Assembly: GCA_910587645.1 (NCBI GenBank) | Contig: CAJUNA010000041.1 | Location: 186,001-250,000, forward strand | Length of the DNA stretch: 64,000 nt | Reading direction: 5' to 3' | Origin: an uncultured Oscillospiraceae bacterium | Lineage (GTDB): Bacteria; Bacillota; Clostridia; Oscillospirales; Oscillospiraceae | Shown: piece after piece, positions 24,629 through 33,459 of the stretch | Position numbering within the stretch: the first letter of the stretch is position 1 | Layout of the letters: each line of letters begins with the position of its first letter | The notes under the pieces: generated by a model | What the model was told of the DNA's origin: nothing | Databases searched by the model: none | The model's input: only the letters and a program-made list of their open reading frames with translations | Position numbers and translations under genes: made by a program

Positions 24629-25696
24629 ATGAGCAAATATTTAAGCACTCGTTTCACAAATCTGGAAACCTATGTCCCCGGGGAGCAGCCACAGGACATG
24701 CTGTATGTAAAGCTGAACACCAATGAATCGCCCTTCCCGCCCGCCCCGGCGGTACAAGAAGCAATTAGCCAGGCGGAAATCCGTCTTCTTAACCTCTACC
24801 CTGATCCGGAGTGTAGGCTCCTGCGGCAAAAACTGGCGGATCACTACAGCGTAAAGATCGAAAATATTTTCCTATCCAACGGTTCCGATGAGCTCTTGAA
24901 CTTTTTCTTTATGGCTTTCTGCGATGCGGAAAAACCTGTAGCCTTCCCCTCCATCAGCTACGGCTTCTACCCTGTCTACGCCTGCTTGTACCAGCTTCCC
25001 TACACAGAAATCCCTTTACATGAGAACTTTCGTCTGGATCCCTCTGACTACTGCGGCATCCACAAAAATATTGTCATTGCCAACCCCAACGCCCCCACCG
25101 GCCGAGCTATCTCTGTGGCGGAAATTGAGGAAATTGTCCGCACCAACACCAGCCATGTGGTGATGATTGACGAGGCCTACATCGACTTCGGTGGTGAGAG
25201 CTGTCTTCTTCTGACGAAGAAATATGAAAACCTTCTGGTGTGCCAGACCTTCTCCAAATTCCGTTCTCTAGCCGGTGGTCGATTGGGCTTCGCTATCGGC
25301 AATCCGGATTTGATCGCAGATTTGGACAAAATGAAATATTCAACCAACTCCTATAACATCAACCGCTTAACCATGGCGGCGGCTATTGCTACGTTAGAAA
25401 GCGATGGGTATTATGTAAACAACAGCAAAATTATCCAGGATAACCGCGCCTATACCACCAGTGCGTTGGAAAAGCTCGGCTTTGAAACCATACCTAGTGA
25501 GGCTAATTTTATTTTTACCCGTTGTAAAACTATTGAGGGCGGCGCGCTCTACCGGGCGCTGAAGTCTAAAGGCATCCTGGTGCGCCATTGGGACAAGCCC
25601 ACTATTGCGGACTGGTGCCGTGTCACTATTGGCTCCCGGGAGCAGATGGATATGTTTCTGGCGAAGGTTCGTGAGATTCTTGAGGAGGTGAACTGA
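24629..25696 (+). CDS. hisC: Histidinol-phosphate aminotransferase
   Basis: This 355-residue fold-type I PLP enzyme converts imidazole-acetol phosphate and glutamate to histidinol phosphate. Landmarks are KLNTNESPFPPAP, the FLSNGSDELLNFFF loop, NPNAPTGRAIS, VMIDEAYIDFGG and the PLP-lysine stretch QTFSKFRSLAGGRLGFAIG. AGGAG lies 7 nt before the chosen ATG. An upstream extension runs into hisD and is not credible. The stop codon shares one base with the hisB start. Confidence 0.95.
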   Translation: MSKYLSTRFTNLETYVPGEQPQDMLYVKLNTNESPFPPAPAVQEAISQAEIRLLNLYPDPECRLLRQKLADHYSVKIENIFLSNGSDELLNFFFMAFCDAEKPVAFPSISYGFYPVYACLYQLPYTEIPLHENFRLDPSDYCGIHKNIVIANPNAPTGRAISVAEIEEIVRTNTSHVVMIDEAYIDFGGESCLLLTKKYENLLVCQTFSKFRSLAGGRLGFAIGNPDLIADLDKMKYSTNSYNINRLTMAAAIATLESDGYYVNNSKIIQDNRAYTTSALEKLGFETIPSEANFIFTRCKTIEGGALYRALKSKGILVRHWDKPTIADWCRVTIGSREQMDMFLAKVREILEEVN

Positions 25697-26283
25697 TGCG
25701 CTCCGCAGAAATCAACCGCACAACGGCGGAAACCGACATCCGCCTGTGCCTGGAGCTGGATGGCACGGGCATAAGCCACGTTGACACTGGCTGCGGCTTC
25801 CTTGACCATATGCTGACACTATTTGCCCGCCATGGCCGGTTTGATTTGGATGTAACATGCAAAGGCGACATCAATGTAGACGGCCACCACACAGTAGAGG
25901 ACACCGGCATCTGCCTGGGCAGCGCCTTTTTAGAAGCCTTGGGCGACAAGCGCGGCATAATCCGCTACGGCTCTATGCTCCTCCCTATGGACGAGTCGTT
26001 GATCCTCACGGCCGTGGATCTCTCAGGCCGGGGGATGTTGTACTATGACCTCCAAATCCCCGCCCAGAAGGTAGGAACCTTTGATACAGAACTTGCTGAG
26101 GAATTTTTTATCGCCTTGGCCCGCTGCGGCAGCATGACCATCCATATCCGCCAGCTCGCTGGCAGCAACAGCCACCACATCATTGAGGGCGCGTTCAAAA
26201 GTCTCGCCCGCTCTCTTGGTTCAGCTACGGCCATCGACCCCAGGTTTTCCCAGGAAATCCCCTCCACCAAGGGGGTGCTATAA
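25696..26283 (+). CDS. hisB: Imidazoleglycerol-phosphate dehydratase
   Basis: This 195-residue monofunctional dehydratase has no histidinol-phosphatase domain fused. It has the two metal-binding His clusters, CGFLDHMLTLFARHGRFDL with GDINVDGHHTVEDTGI, and the second half-site SNSHHIIEGAFKSLAR. These duplicate motifs bind the di-manganese centre. It overlaps hisC by one base (TGATG) and is directly followed by hisH. A separate histidinol phosphatase is expected elsewhere in the genome, because none is in this operon. Confidence 0.96.
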   Translation: MRSAEINRTTAETDIRLCLELDGTGISHVDTGCGFLDHMLTLFARHGRFDLDVTCKGDINVDGHHTVEDTGICLGSAFLEALGDKRGIIRYGSMLLPMDESLILTAVDLSGRGMLYYDLQIPAQKVGTFDTELAEEFFIALARCGSMTIHIRQLAGSNSHHIIEGAFKSLARSLGSATAIDPRFSQEIPSTKGVL

Positions 26284-26913
26284 GTGATTGCCATTATCGA
26301 CTACGGTGTAGGAAACCTGTTTTCCCTCAAAAGCTCTCTCGCCGCCATTGGCGCAGAAACTATTGTTACTGGCAATCCGGAAACCATCCGGAGGGCAAGC
26401 AAATTGATCCTCCCGGGCGTGGGTGCCTTTGGTGACGCAGCGATGCTGCTGCGGCAGAATGGACTGGATAAATCGGTCATTAAGGAGGCCGGAAATGGCA
26501 AGCCCCTGCTGGGCATCTGTCTGGGAATGCAGCTTCTTTTTGACTATGGTACGGAGTATGGGCAGCATGCGGGCTTAGGACTGATTCCTGGGTCTGTCCG
26601 GCCGGTCCGGGAGTATATTCCGAATGGATACAAAATCCCCCACATCGGTTGGAACGCTCTTCGCTTCCCCACCGGGAAGCCCGTCAGCCCCCTGTTCCGT
26701 CATATCCGCGAGGGGGATTTCGTGTACTTTGTCCACTCCTTTTGCGGCGCGGACTGCGAGGAGAGCATCATCGCTTCAGCGGAATATGGTGGGCTGTTGC
26801 CTGCGGCAGTGGCGAGGGGCAACGTCTACGGTGTACAGTTCCACCCGGAAAAAAGTGGAGATGTAGGCCTAAACATTTTGCGAGCCTTCTGTGAGGAGGG
26901 AGAAACATGCTGA
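26284..26913 (+). CDS. hisH: Imidazole glycerol phosphate synthase, glutaminase subunit
   Basis: This 209-residue class I glutamine amidotransferase supplies ammonia to HisF. The nucleophile Cys lies in LLGICLGMQLLF (about residue 80). The catalytic His-Glu pair is in VQFHPEKSGDVG near 184-188, and the oxyanion strand is PGVGAFGDA. The start is a GTG immediately after the hisB stop codon, with AAGGGGG 8 nt upstream. The gene overlaps hisA by 7 nt. Confidence 0.95.
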   Translation: MIAIIDYGVGNLFSLKSSLAAIGAETIVTGNPETIRRASKLILPGVGAFGDAAMLLRQNGLDKSVIKEAGNGKPLLGICLGMQLLFDYGTEYGQHAGLGLIPGSVRPVREYIPNGYKIPHIGWNALRFPTGKPVSPLFRHIREGDFVYFVHSFCGADCEESIIASAEYGGLLPAAVARGNVYGVQFHPEKSGDVGLNILRAFCEEGETC

Positions 26914-27626
26914 TATTTCCCGCAATTGATTTAAAAGACGGTAAAGTAGTGCGGCTTTACAAAGGCAACTTTGACACGGTTCACCAAGTGGCGGAAGACC
27001 CTTTATCCACCGCTGCCGCATTCCGTGCCGCAGGGGCAAAATATCTGCATATGGTAGACCTGGACGGCGCAAGAGACGGCGTGCGTAAAAACGCTGCCAT
27101 TGTCCGCACCATAGCAGAAACAGGGCTTCAAATCGAATTAGGCGGAGGCATCCGCACGATGAAGGATGCGGACGAAGCCTTTGCGTTAGGTGCATGGCGG
27201 ATTGTAATTGGCTCTGCGGCAGTCTCTCATCCTGATTTTGTAAAGGAAGCCATCGCCAAATACGGCGTTGAACGGGTCGCCGTAGGCATCGATGCCAAGG
27301 ATGGTGCAGTCCACACCGCTGGGTGGACTGAAAACGAGGGAATAGACTATCTTTTCTTTGCAAAGCAATTGGAATTAATCGGAGTAAAGTATATTATCTT
27401 TACAGATATAGATACTGATGGGACTCTCTCCGGCCCTTCCTTCTCACGTTTGGATGCCCTGCAAAAAGCGGTAAATTGCTTTATTACCGCTTCTGGCGGC
27501 GTGTCCTCCAATGAGGATCTCCGCGCCTTGCGGGATCAAGGGCTGTACGCTGCCATTGTGGGTAAGGCGTGGTATACTGGGGCTGTTGACCTGATTCAGG
27601 CCATCCGGGAAGGGGGACCACAATGA
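26907..27626 (+). CDS. hisA: ProFAR isomerase
   Basis: This 239-residue TIM-barrel isomerase carries out the Amadori rearrangement of ProFAR to PRFAR. The two catalytic Asp residues are in FPAIDLKDGKVVRLYKG (Asp8 region) and VGIDAKDGAV (about residue 130). Phosphate-binding glycines lie in ELGGGIRT and TASGGVSS. It overlaps hisH upstream and hisF downstream by a few bases, so the glutaminase, isomerase and cyclase are made together. GGAGG lies 7 nt before the ATG. Confidence 0.95.
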   Translation: MLIFPAIDLKDGKVVRLYKGNFDTVHQVAEDPLSTAAAFRAAGAKYLHMVDLDGARDGVRKNAAIVRTIAETGLQIELGGGIRTMKDADEAFALGAWRIVIGSAAVSHPDFVKEAIAKYGVERVAVGIDAKDGAVHTAGWTENEGIDYLFFAKQLELIGVKYIIFTDIDTDGTLSGPSFSRLDALQKAVNCFITASGGVSSNEDLRALRDQGLYAAIVGKAWYTGAVDLIQAIREGGPQ

Positions 27627-28381
27627 CCACCAAACGCATTATCCCCTGCTTAGACGTAAAGGATGGCCGGGTGGTAAAAGGGGTCAATTTTCTGGGCCTA
27701 GCAGACGTCAGTTCCCCGGTCAAGCTGGCAAAATTCTACTCTGGCTGTGGTGCGGACGAGTTAGTATTTTATGACATCACCGCTTCCGCCGAAGGCCGCG
27801 CTTTGTTTACGGATATCCTCAAGGAGGTGGCGTCCACCATCTTCATTCCCCTGACCGTCGGCGGTGGCATTAACACAGTAAAGGACTTCGACCGGGTGCT
27901 GAAATGCGGCGCGGACAAGGTCAGTGTTAATTCTGGTGCCCTCCGTGACCCTTCCCTTATTCCGGCTGCGGCAAAAAAATACGGTAACCAGTGCGTAGTA
28001 TTGTCCGTAGACGCCAAACGTGTGGATGGACAATTCCGGGTTTTCGCCAAAGGCGGCCGGATTGACACGGGCTTGGACGCGCTGGAATGGATTCGATCCG
28101 GGGTAGCCAATGGAGCTGGAGAAATTGTTCTCAACAGCATCGACACAGACGGCGTAAAAAACGGTTTTGACCTGGAGATGCTGCATGCGGTATGCGAGGT
28201 TGTGGATATTCCAATCATCGCATCAGGAGGCGCCGGATGTGCGGAGCACTTTAAAATGCTGTTCCACTCCCTGCCCAAGGTGGACGCTGGCCTTGCGGCT
28301 TCTATTTTCCATTTTGGTGAGGTTTCCATCCCCGATCTGAAACATGCGCTGGCAGCAGATGGCATCCATATGCGGTTGTAA
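27623..28381 (+). CDS. hisF: Imidazole glycerol phosphate synthase, cyclase subunit
   Basis: This 252-residue TIM barrel forms IGP and AICAR from PRFAR using ammonia from HisH. Catalytic Asp residues are in IPCLDVKDGRVVKGVNF (Asp11) and VLSVDAKRVDG (about 130). Other marks are TVGGGINTVKDF and IIASGGAGCAEHF. It overlaps hisA by the ATGA tetranucleotide. The AICAR by-product links the pathway to purine synthesis. Confidence 0.96.
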   Translation: MTTKRIIPCLDVKDGRVVKGVNFLGLADVSSPVKLAKFYSGCGADELVFYDITASAEGRALFTDILKEVASTIFIPLTVGGGINTVKDFDRVLKCGADKVSVNSGALRDPSLIPAAAKKYGNQCVVLSVDAKRVDGQFRVFAKGGRIDTGLDALEWIRSGVANGAGEIVLNSIDTDGVKNGFDLEMLHAVCEVVDIPIIASGGAGCAEHFKMLFHSLPKVDAGLAASIFHFGEVSIPDLKHALAADGIHMRL

Positions 28382-28392
28382 GGAGAAGCGAA

Positions 28393-29046
28393 ATGCTCAA
28401 TATGAACGAACTGAAATTTGACGCCCATGGCTTGATTCCCGCCATCGTGGTGGACGCTCAGAGTAAAAAAGTCCTCACCCTTGCCTACATGAACCGGGAG
28501 AGCCTGGAGATTTCCATGCGGGAAGGCTGCACTTGCTTCTGGTCCCGTTCCCGCCAGACATTATGGCGTAAGGGTGAGACCAGCGGCAACATCCAGCATA
28601 TTGTAGACATTACCGCTGACTGCGACCGGGATGCTCTGGTGGTTACTGTGGAGAAAGCAGGCCCTGCCTGCCATCTGGGGACAGATTCCTGCTTTAACGA
28701 TAAGCTGTTTGAGGTTGGATGCCCCGCCCCCTTCTCTGTAGAGAGCCTTTACGCACTTTTGCAGGGGCGTAAAGATACATTGCCAGAGGGATCCTATACC
28801 ACTTATCTGTTCCAAAAAGGCTTGGATAAGATCTTGAAAAAGGTTGGGGAGGAATCCACGGAAGTCATTATTGCCGGCAAGGCGGAGGATAAGGCGGAAA
28901 CCATCTATGAAATTGCTGACCTCATGTATCATGTTATGGTACTGATGGTAGAAATGGGCATTGCAGTAGAGGATGTCACTTCTGAACTTGCATCCCGGCA
29001 TGTTATTGACCACAAGGTTAAACAGGAAAAGGCCACAGGTAATTAA
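28393..29046 (+). CDS. hisIE: Bifunctional phosphoribosyl-AMP cyclohydrolase/phosphoribosyl-ATP pyrophosphohydrolase
   Basis: This 217-residue fusion catalyses steps 2 and 3 of the pathway. The HisI domain (about 1-115) has the zinc/magnesium motifs DCDRDALVV and GPACHLGTDSCF plus CTCFWSRSRQTLWRKGETSGN. The HisE domain (about 120-217) has the MazG-like EESTEVIIAGKAEDKAETIYEIADLMYHVMVLM helices. With it the operon holds every histidine step except histidinol phosphatase. AAGGAG lies 7 nt before the ATG. The operon continues through a weak internal promoter into two further genes. Confidence 0.96.
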   Translation: MLNMNELKFDAHGLIPAIVVDAQSKKVLTLAYMNRESLEISMREGCTCFWSRSRQTLWRKGETSGNIQHIVDITADCDRDALVVTVEKAGPACHLGTDSCFNDKLFEVGCPAPFSVESLYALLQGRKDTLPEGSYTTYLFQKGLDKILKKVGEESTEVIIAGKAEDKAETIYEIADLMYHVMVLMVEMGIAVEDVTSELASRHVIDHKVKQEKATGN

Positions 29047-29063
29047 AAAAGTGCCAAATCTAG

Positions 29064-29092
29064 TAGACATTTTCTGACCGTTGCGGTATACT
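29064..29092 (+). promoter_or_regulatory. Internal sigma-A promoter before the zinc-ribbon gene and ispE
   Basis: TAGACA and TATACT lie 17 bp apart in the 91-bp gap after hisIE. It would let ispE, an essential gene, be expressed when the his promoter is repressed. No terminator separates it from hisIE. Confidence 0.65.
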
Positions 29093-29137
29093 GGAACCTG
29101 CCTAGCCTTGGAAAAGGCGGAAACAGGAGGGATCACC

Positions 29138-29365
29138 ATGAAATTAGAAAAAGTCCGGCTGCTAATGGTTCTGTTTTCTATTTTGGCGCTGGTTTTGTTT
29201 CCCCTTGCCAGTGGACTAAAAAACGAACCACTGATGTATGGTGCTCTGTTCTGTTTTGTCCTGTCGGTTCTGGTCTGGTTCATCTTTTACCGCTGCCCCC
29301 ATTGCCGTAAATTTTTAGGCCAGTCTACTAAAACTTTCTGCCCCTACTGTAAAAAAAGATTGTAA
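29138..29365 (+). CDS. Small two-helix membrane protein with C-terminal zinc ribbon
   Basis: This 75-residue protein has two hydrophobic helices (about 6-22 and 31-50) and a cytosolic or exposed zinc ribbon CPHC...CPYC at the C-terminus. GGAGG lies 7 nt before the chosen ATG; an in-frame upstream start at 29081 would overlap the promoter. I do not know a named family. The ribbon may bind another protein or nucleic acid. It lies 17 nt before ispE. Confidence 0.7.
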   Translation: MKLEKVRLLMVLFSILALVLFPLASGLKNEPLMYGALFCFVLSVLVWFIFYRCPHCRKFLGQSTKTFCPYCKKRL

Positions 29366-29382
29366 ACGGGGAGGAACCACCT

Positions 29383-30237
29383 ATGTCTGGTGTTGAGTAT
29401 GCCTACGCAAAACTGAACCTTGCCCTGGACATTCTAAGGAAACGGGAAGACGGCTATCACGATCTGCGGATGGTGATGCAATCCATTGATCTAGCGGATG
29501 AGGTCTCTATCTCCCCCCGGTCGGAGCCTGGGATGACGGTGTCTACGGATCTGCCCTACCTTCCTAAAGATGAAGGCAATATCGCCGCGAAAGCGGCGTC
29601 CCGTTTCTTTGCTGTATCAGGTCTTCCCCCCGTTGGCCTGTCTATTGACATTAAGAAACGAATCCCCGTCTGTGCCGGCATGGCTGGCGGCAGCAGCGAT
29701 GGCGCGGCGGTACTGCGTGTCCTGCGCCGGATGTATGCGCCGGATATGCCAGAGGAACGGCTGGCAGAGATTGGCGCACTGGTAGGCAGCGATGTCCCTT
29801 TCTGCGTCCATGGAGGCGCCATGCTGGCGGAAGGCCGTGGCGAATGCCTGTCACCCCTCCCCTCCCTGCCCCCCTGTTGGCTGGTAGTGTGCAAACCCGC
29901 CTACTCCGTTTCCACGCCAGAGCTATTTTCAAAAGTTCAGGTAAAAAAGCTCCGCTGCCACCCGGACATCCCTGGGATGGCCGCCGCGCTGGAGCAGGGC
30001 GACCTTGAAGGAGTAGCCCGCCGCTTATATAATGTCTTTGAGGACGTGCTTCCCCGGAAATACCATCAAATTTTTGAAATCAAGAGCACTTTGTTGGGGC
30101 TGGGCGCCATGGCGGCATCCATGACAGGCAGCGGCCCCACTGTATTTGGCCTGTTCCGGGATCATTCTCCTGCTGTCCAGGCGGTAGAAGTACTGACGGC
30201 ACAGTATCCATCGGTATATCTGTGCAGGCCGTTGTAA
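29383..30237 (+). CDS. ispE: 4-diphosphocytidyl-2-C-methyl-D-erythritol kinase
   Basis: This 284-residue GHMP kinase of the MEP isoprenoid pathway opens EYAYAKLNLALDIL with the catalytic Lys10 region. It has the substrate loop REDGYHDLRMVMQSIDL, the ATP loop PVCAGMAGGSSDGAAVLR, the catalytic Asp in VGSDVPFCVHGG, and motif 3 ASMTGSGPTVFGLF. Length is normal. Finding ispE at the end of a histidine operon is not the usual arrangement, and the internal promoter upstream suggests independent control. Confidence 0.94.
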   Translation: MSGVEYAYAKLNLALDILRKREDGYHDLRMVMQSIDLADEVSISPRSEPGMTVSTDLPYLPKDEGNIAAKAASRFFAVSGLPPVGLSIDIKKRIPVCAGMAGGSSDGAAVLRVLRRMYAPDMPEERLAEIGALVGSDVPFCVHGGAMLAEGRGECLSPLPSLPPCWLVVCKPAYSVSTPELFSKVQVKKLRCHPDIPGMAAALEQGDLEGVARRLYNVFEDVLPRKYHQIFEIKSTLLGLGAMAASMTGSGPTVFGLFRDHSPAVQAVEVLTAQYPSVYLCRPL

Positions 30238-30263
30238 AAAATTTTTATTTCATGTATAAAGCC

Positions 30264-30316
30264 AAAAATTTCCGTCCATAATGGAACTGATCACTCCAAA
30301 ACGGACGGAAATTTTT
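30264..30316 (+). terminator. Probable ispE terminator abutting a small gene
   Basis: AAAAATTTCCGTCC (30264-30277) and GGACGGAAATTTTT (30303-30316) are exact 14-bp inverted copies with a 25-nt loop. The 3' arm ends in five T residues, as in an intrinsic terminator. The ATG of the next small frame follows the stem with no spacing, and another in-frame ATG is in the loop. Confidence 0.75.
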
Positions 30317-30541
30317 ATGAAATTACGAAATAAGATTTTAATATCCATTCTGGCTGGCCTGCTGGCTACGCTGCTTTACAGCACCCCTATGTGGTGGGGT
30401 GTCCTGTTCTCCCCTATCGCACAGCCTTTGACTTCCGCAGATTTGGCAGAAGACGCCGGTGGTGTCTGCTGGGAAGCGGATGGCATTGTGATACGGTTCA
30501 AATCACTAGATCTTCTCCTTTCTTTCCTCCATTTGTCATAA
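30317..30541 (+). CDS. Small hydrophobic protein, unrecognised
   Basis: This 74-residue frame has a strongly hydrophobic N-terminus (KILISILAGLLATLLYSTPMWWGVLF), likely a membrane anchor or signal sequence, and a short acidic domain after it. I do not recognise it. There is no proper ribosome site: the ATG directly follows a terminator-like stem, and the alternative ATG at 30281 is inside its loop. The frame is closed by a second strong hairpin. It may be poorly expressed, translated only when the stem is open, or not a gene. Confidence 0.4.
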   Translation: MKLRNKILISILAGLLATLLYSTPMWWGVLFSPIAQPLTSADLAEDAGGVCWEADGIVIRFKSLDLLLSFLHLS

Positions 30542-30542
30542 G

Positions 30543-30585
30543 CGCGAAAGACCTGCGGCGGCATTTGCCCCGCAGGTCTTTCGCG
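30543..30585. terminator. Strong hairpin between convergent small gene and degV
   Basis: CGCGAAAGACCTGCGG pairs with CCGCAGGTCTTTCGCG over 16 bp, and GGC/GCC extends it inside the loop. No clear T-run follows on either strand. Its position between convergent stop codons supports a two-way terminator. Confidence 0.7.
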
Positions 30586-30615
30586 TCCCAGCCATGCTTT
30601 TACCAAAAAGCTGTC

Positions 30616-31449
30616 TCAATAGGCGGTAATGATCCCGCCATCATCAGCGTATACAGTGGAGATCCCACCAGTAGGAACGATCAGGATTTCCCCAAACCGG
30701 CATCGCTTCTGGATCAATTCCCTCACATACTCAGCCCGCTCCAGGCAATTACAATGGGCAATCATCAGTCTCCGTCCCGCATGATTCTCGTCATCAGCCA
30801 TCCGGGACACCAACCGGGCCAAGGTCTGACGGACGGAAAGACCCTGTCCCAGTTTTTCGATGTCCCCCTCCCTGGTAGCGCCGCACAGCAGCTTCACCCG
30901 CAGCGCGCCCGTCACCAAGGCCTGCATCCGGGTCAGCCGGCCATTTTTGCGCAAATTGTCCAGGTTTTCCAACACAAAAAGGGTCTGCATCCGGGCGATA
31001 TACGCCTCCACTTGCTCCACGACCACAGTAAACGGTAAATTTCTGGACGCCAATTCCCGTATCATCAGGGCAATCTGGGCTTGCCCAACAGAAGCGGAGC
31101 GGGAATTGAATACATGGACGTTACCGGTTCCCCCTTCTTCCCGGTAAATCGCCCGCGCTTGCATCGCCGCGTTATAAGAGCCAGAAAGCTGCCCGGACAA
31201 AGTGACCACGTAACTGTCTCCTGTCTCAAGAAACTGATCCAGATACATAGACGGCGCTGGGCAAGCCGTTTTCGGCGCGTCTGGCCACGCCTTCATTTTT
31301 TGCAGCAATTCACCCTGCCGGAAGTCTGGACCGTCCACCACGGTCTCCGCGCCGATCTGGATGCTAAGCGGCACCTTTTTCACGTGGGGATCCGCCACCA
31401 GCTCCGGCGGCAAGTCGGTGCAGCTATCGCAGATCAATCTATACGTCAT
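30616..31449 (-). CDS. DegV-family fatty-acid-binding protein
   Basis: This 277-residue protein has the two-domain DegV fold. It opens YRLICDSCTDLPPELV, has the Thr/Ser lipid-head-group loop VVTLSGQLSGSYNAA, and the second-domain LDNLRKNGRLTRMQALVTG. Family members bind long-chain fatty acids, and some act as FakB subunits that present the fatty acid to the FakA kinase. No fakA gene is nearby. It is monocistronic with its own promoter. Which fatty acid it carries cannot be read. Confidence 0.9.
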   Translation of the reverse strand: MTYRLICDSCTDLPPELVADPHVKKVPLSIQIGAETVVDGPDFRQGELLQKMKAWPDAPKTACPAPSMYLDQFLETGDSYVVTLSGQLSGSYNAAMQARAIYREEGGTGNVHVFNSRSASVGQAQIALMIRELASRNLPFTVVVEQVEAYIARMQTLFVLENLDNLRKNGRLTRMQALVTGALRVKLLCGATREGDIEKLGQGLSVRQTLARLVSRMADDENHAGRRLMIAHCNCLERAEYVRELIQKRCRFGEILIVPTGGISTVYADDGGIITAY

Positions 31450-31483
31450 TTCTAAAACCGCCTCAAGTAATATGGTTAATTAG

Positions 31484-31511
31484 ATTATATCGTGTTTCAA
31501 CAAAATGTCAA
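31484..31511 (-). promoter_or_regulatory. Sigma-A promoter of degV
   Basis: Perfect TTGACA and TATAAT lie 16 bp apart on the minus strand, about 35 bp before the start codon. This is the strongest promoter match in the window. Confidence 0.85.
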
Positions 31512-31559
31512 GCCTCTATTCACAAGAAGGCGGATAAATCCATCTCTGATTCAACACCG

Positions 31560-33287
31560 CTACACGTACTGCTGTTTCGCTACATCAATCACCCCTCTGG
31601 TTGTCAACCGCAGGGTGGGAATCACCGGCAGTGACATGAAGCTGAGGGTCATAAAAGGATCAATCTCCCGGTTCACCCCCAGAGCAAAAGCCGCATCTTT
31701 GGCGCTCTCCAGAGCTTCGTTCACATGCTCCAGGGTATCATCGCTCATCAGCCCCGCAATGGACAGCACCACTTCTCTCTGAACCTGACCACTTTCCATG
31801 ACCACAATACCGCCTTTGTTCTCCGCCACCTTGTTGGCTGCGGCGGCCATATCTTCCTCATTTGCCCCCACCACAATGATATTGTGGGAGTCGTGGGAAA
31901 CGCTGGTAGCTACCGCCCCCCGCTTCAGGCCATACCCCTGCAAGTATCCCACACCGATATGGTGGGTATTCTTGTGCCGTTCTACTACGGCAATTTTGAG
32001 AATATCCCACTCCGGGTCAATATGGTCGGAGTACCCTTGATCCACGGTGACAATCTCCCCCGGCACCATGCCGATGATACCCCTGGGCCTGCGTTCAGCA
32101 AAGTCCTCCGCTGACAGCCGTGCCAGATGGAAGGTATCGTGTGCCTTTTCCGCCAGATAGGGGTCGATCTCTGGTGCGTTGAAAGCTTTAACGGTCTTGC
32201 CATCGTACATCTCCTCGCCTTTTTTGAATACCTGCAAAATATGGAAATCATCGAAATTGTCGATCACCACAAAATCCGCCAGATACCCCGGCGCGATGGC
32301 TCCACGGTTGTTCAGCAGGAAGTACCGCGCTGCATGGTGGCAGGCTACCTTGACCGCCAGAATAGGATCTGTCCCCCGGCGGATAGCTTCCCGTACATTG
32401 TAGTCAATATGACCCTTTTCCAGCAAATCGCTGGGGTGCTTGTCATCGCAACAGAACATGCACCGGTCGGCGTACTTTTCAGTAAGCAGGGGCATCAAGG
32501 CCTGTAAATTCTTGGCGGCAGTCCCTTCGCGGATCATGATAAACTGGCCCCGTTCCAGCTTGGCAATCGCGTCTGCTGGATCAGAGCACTCATGGTCGGA
32601 GTATACCCCGGCGGCGATGTAGGCATTCAAATCATTTCCCACCAGCCCTGGCGCATGGCCATCAATTTTCTTGTGGTGGGCCTGGGCCGCAACGATCTTC
32701 TCAATGACTTGTGGATCCGCGCCGATAACGCCAGGATAATTCATCATTTCTGCAAGCCCTTGGACTCTGGGATGGTCGTAAAAGGAGTCTACAGTCCGGT
32801 AATCCAGCACCGCGCCGCTCTCATCCATGGGAGTGGCGGGCACGCAAGAGGGCAACATAAACCGCACATCCACTGGCAGCCCCTCAGTGGCCTGCAACAT
32901 GTATTCAATACCATCAGCCCCCATGACATTGGCAATTTCATGGGGATCGGTAATCACAGTCGTAGTGCCATGGGGCAGCACCGCCTTCACGAACTCCTTC
33001 GGAGAAACCATGGCGCTTTCCAGGTGAATATGGGCGTCAATGAAGCCTGGGAGGACAATCTTACCGGACATATCGAACTCGGTTTTACCCTCATATTCCC
33101 CTATTCCAACAATCAGGCCCTCCGCCACAGCGATATCCCCATGGCAAAGCTCGCTGGAGAAAACGTTCACATAGGTTGTGTTTTTCAGCACCAGGTCGGC
33201 CTTTTCCCGGCCTGCGGCCACTTCTACAATCCGTAGTTTTTTATTAAGCTTACGGTTGATCCTGCCGGTGTAGCTTTCAGTGCCCAT
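31560..33287 (-). CDS. ade: Adenine deaminase
   Basis: This 575-residue amidohydrolase of the Ade type deaminates adenine to hypoxanthine in purine salvage. It has the metal-binding motif GFIDAHIHLESAMVSP, the HGTTTVITDPHEIANVMG block, GHAPGL, and the C-terminal SHDSHNIIVVGANEEDMAAA typical of this family. GGAGG lies 8 nt before the ATG. No purine riboswitch is visible in the 210-nt upstream region. The gene has its own promoter and no operon partners. Confidence 0.95.
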   Translation of the reverse strand: MGTESYTGRINRKLNKKLRIVEVAAGREKADLVLKNTTYVNVFSSELCHGDIAVAEGLIVGIGEYEGKTEFDMSGKIVLPGFIDAHIHLESAMVSPKEFVKAVLPHGTTTVITDPHEIANVMGADGIEYMLQATEGLPVDVRFMLPSCVPATPMDESGAVLDYRTVDSFYDHPRVQGLAEMMNYPGVIGADPQVIEKIVAAQAHHKKIDGHAPGLVGNDLNAYIAAGVYSDHECSDPADAIAKLERGQFIMIREGTAAKNLQALMPLLTEKYADRCMFCCDDKHPSDLLEKGHIDYNVREAIRRGTDPILAVKVACHHAARYFLLNNRGAIAPGYLADFVVIDNFDDFHILQVFKKGEEMYDGKTVKAFNAPEIDPYLAEKAHDTFHLARLSAEDFAERRPRGIIGMVPGEIVTVDQGYSDHIDPEWDILKIAVVERHKNTHHIGVGYLQGYGLKRGAVATSVSHDSHNIIVVGANEEDMAAAANKVAENKGGIVVMESGQVQREVVLSIAGLMSDDTLEHVNEALESAKDAAFALGVNREIDPFMTLSFMSLPVIPTLRLTTRGVIDVAKQQYV

Positions 33288-33370
33288 AGAGAAATCCTCC
33301 TTTACCGTGTGTGATTTGCGTTGAATGGATAAAAAGAAACAGGCTGCATTTGTTCTGCGGCCTTTTGGTT

Positions 33371-33399
33371 ATTATACCACAGAAAAACAAGGTTGTCCA
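33371..33399 (-). promoter_or_regulatory. Sigma-A promoter of ade
   Basis: TGGACA and TATAAT lie 17 bp apart on the minus strand, about 85 bp before ade. Confidence 0.7.
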
Positions 33400-33459
33400 C
33401 TAAAAATCCGTTAATTTTTCCAACAGTTCCTTTTTGCCCTTGTCGGGAAATACACAGAA

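Noticed and set aside
33288..33459. Purine riboswitch before ade
   Set aside because: No three-way-junction core (such as the conserved TATA and loop motifs) is evident; only a normal promoter and leader are seen.
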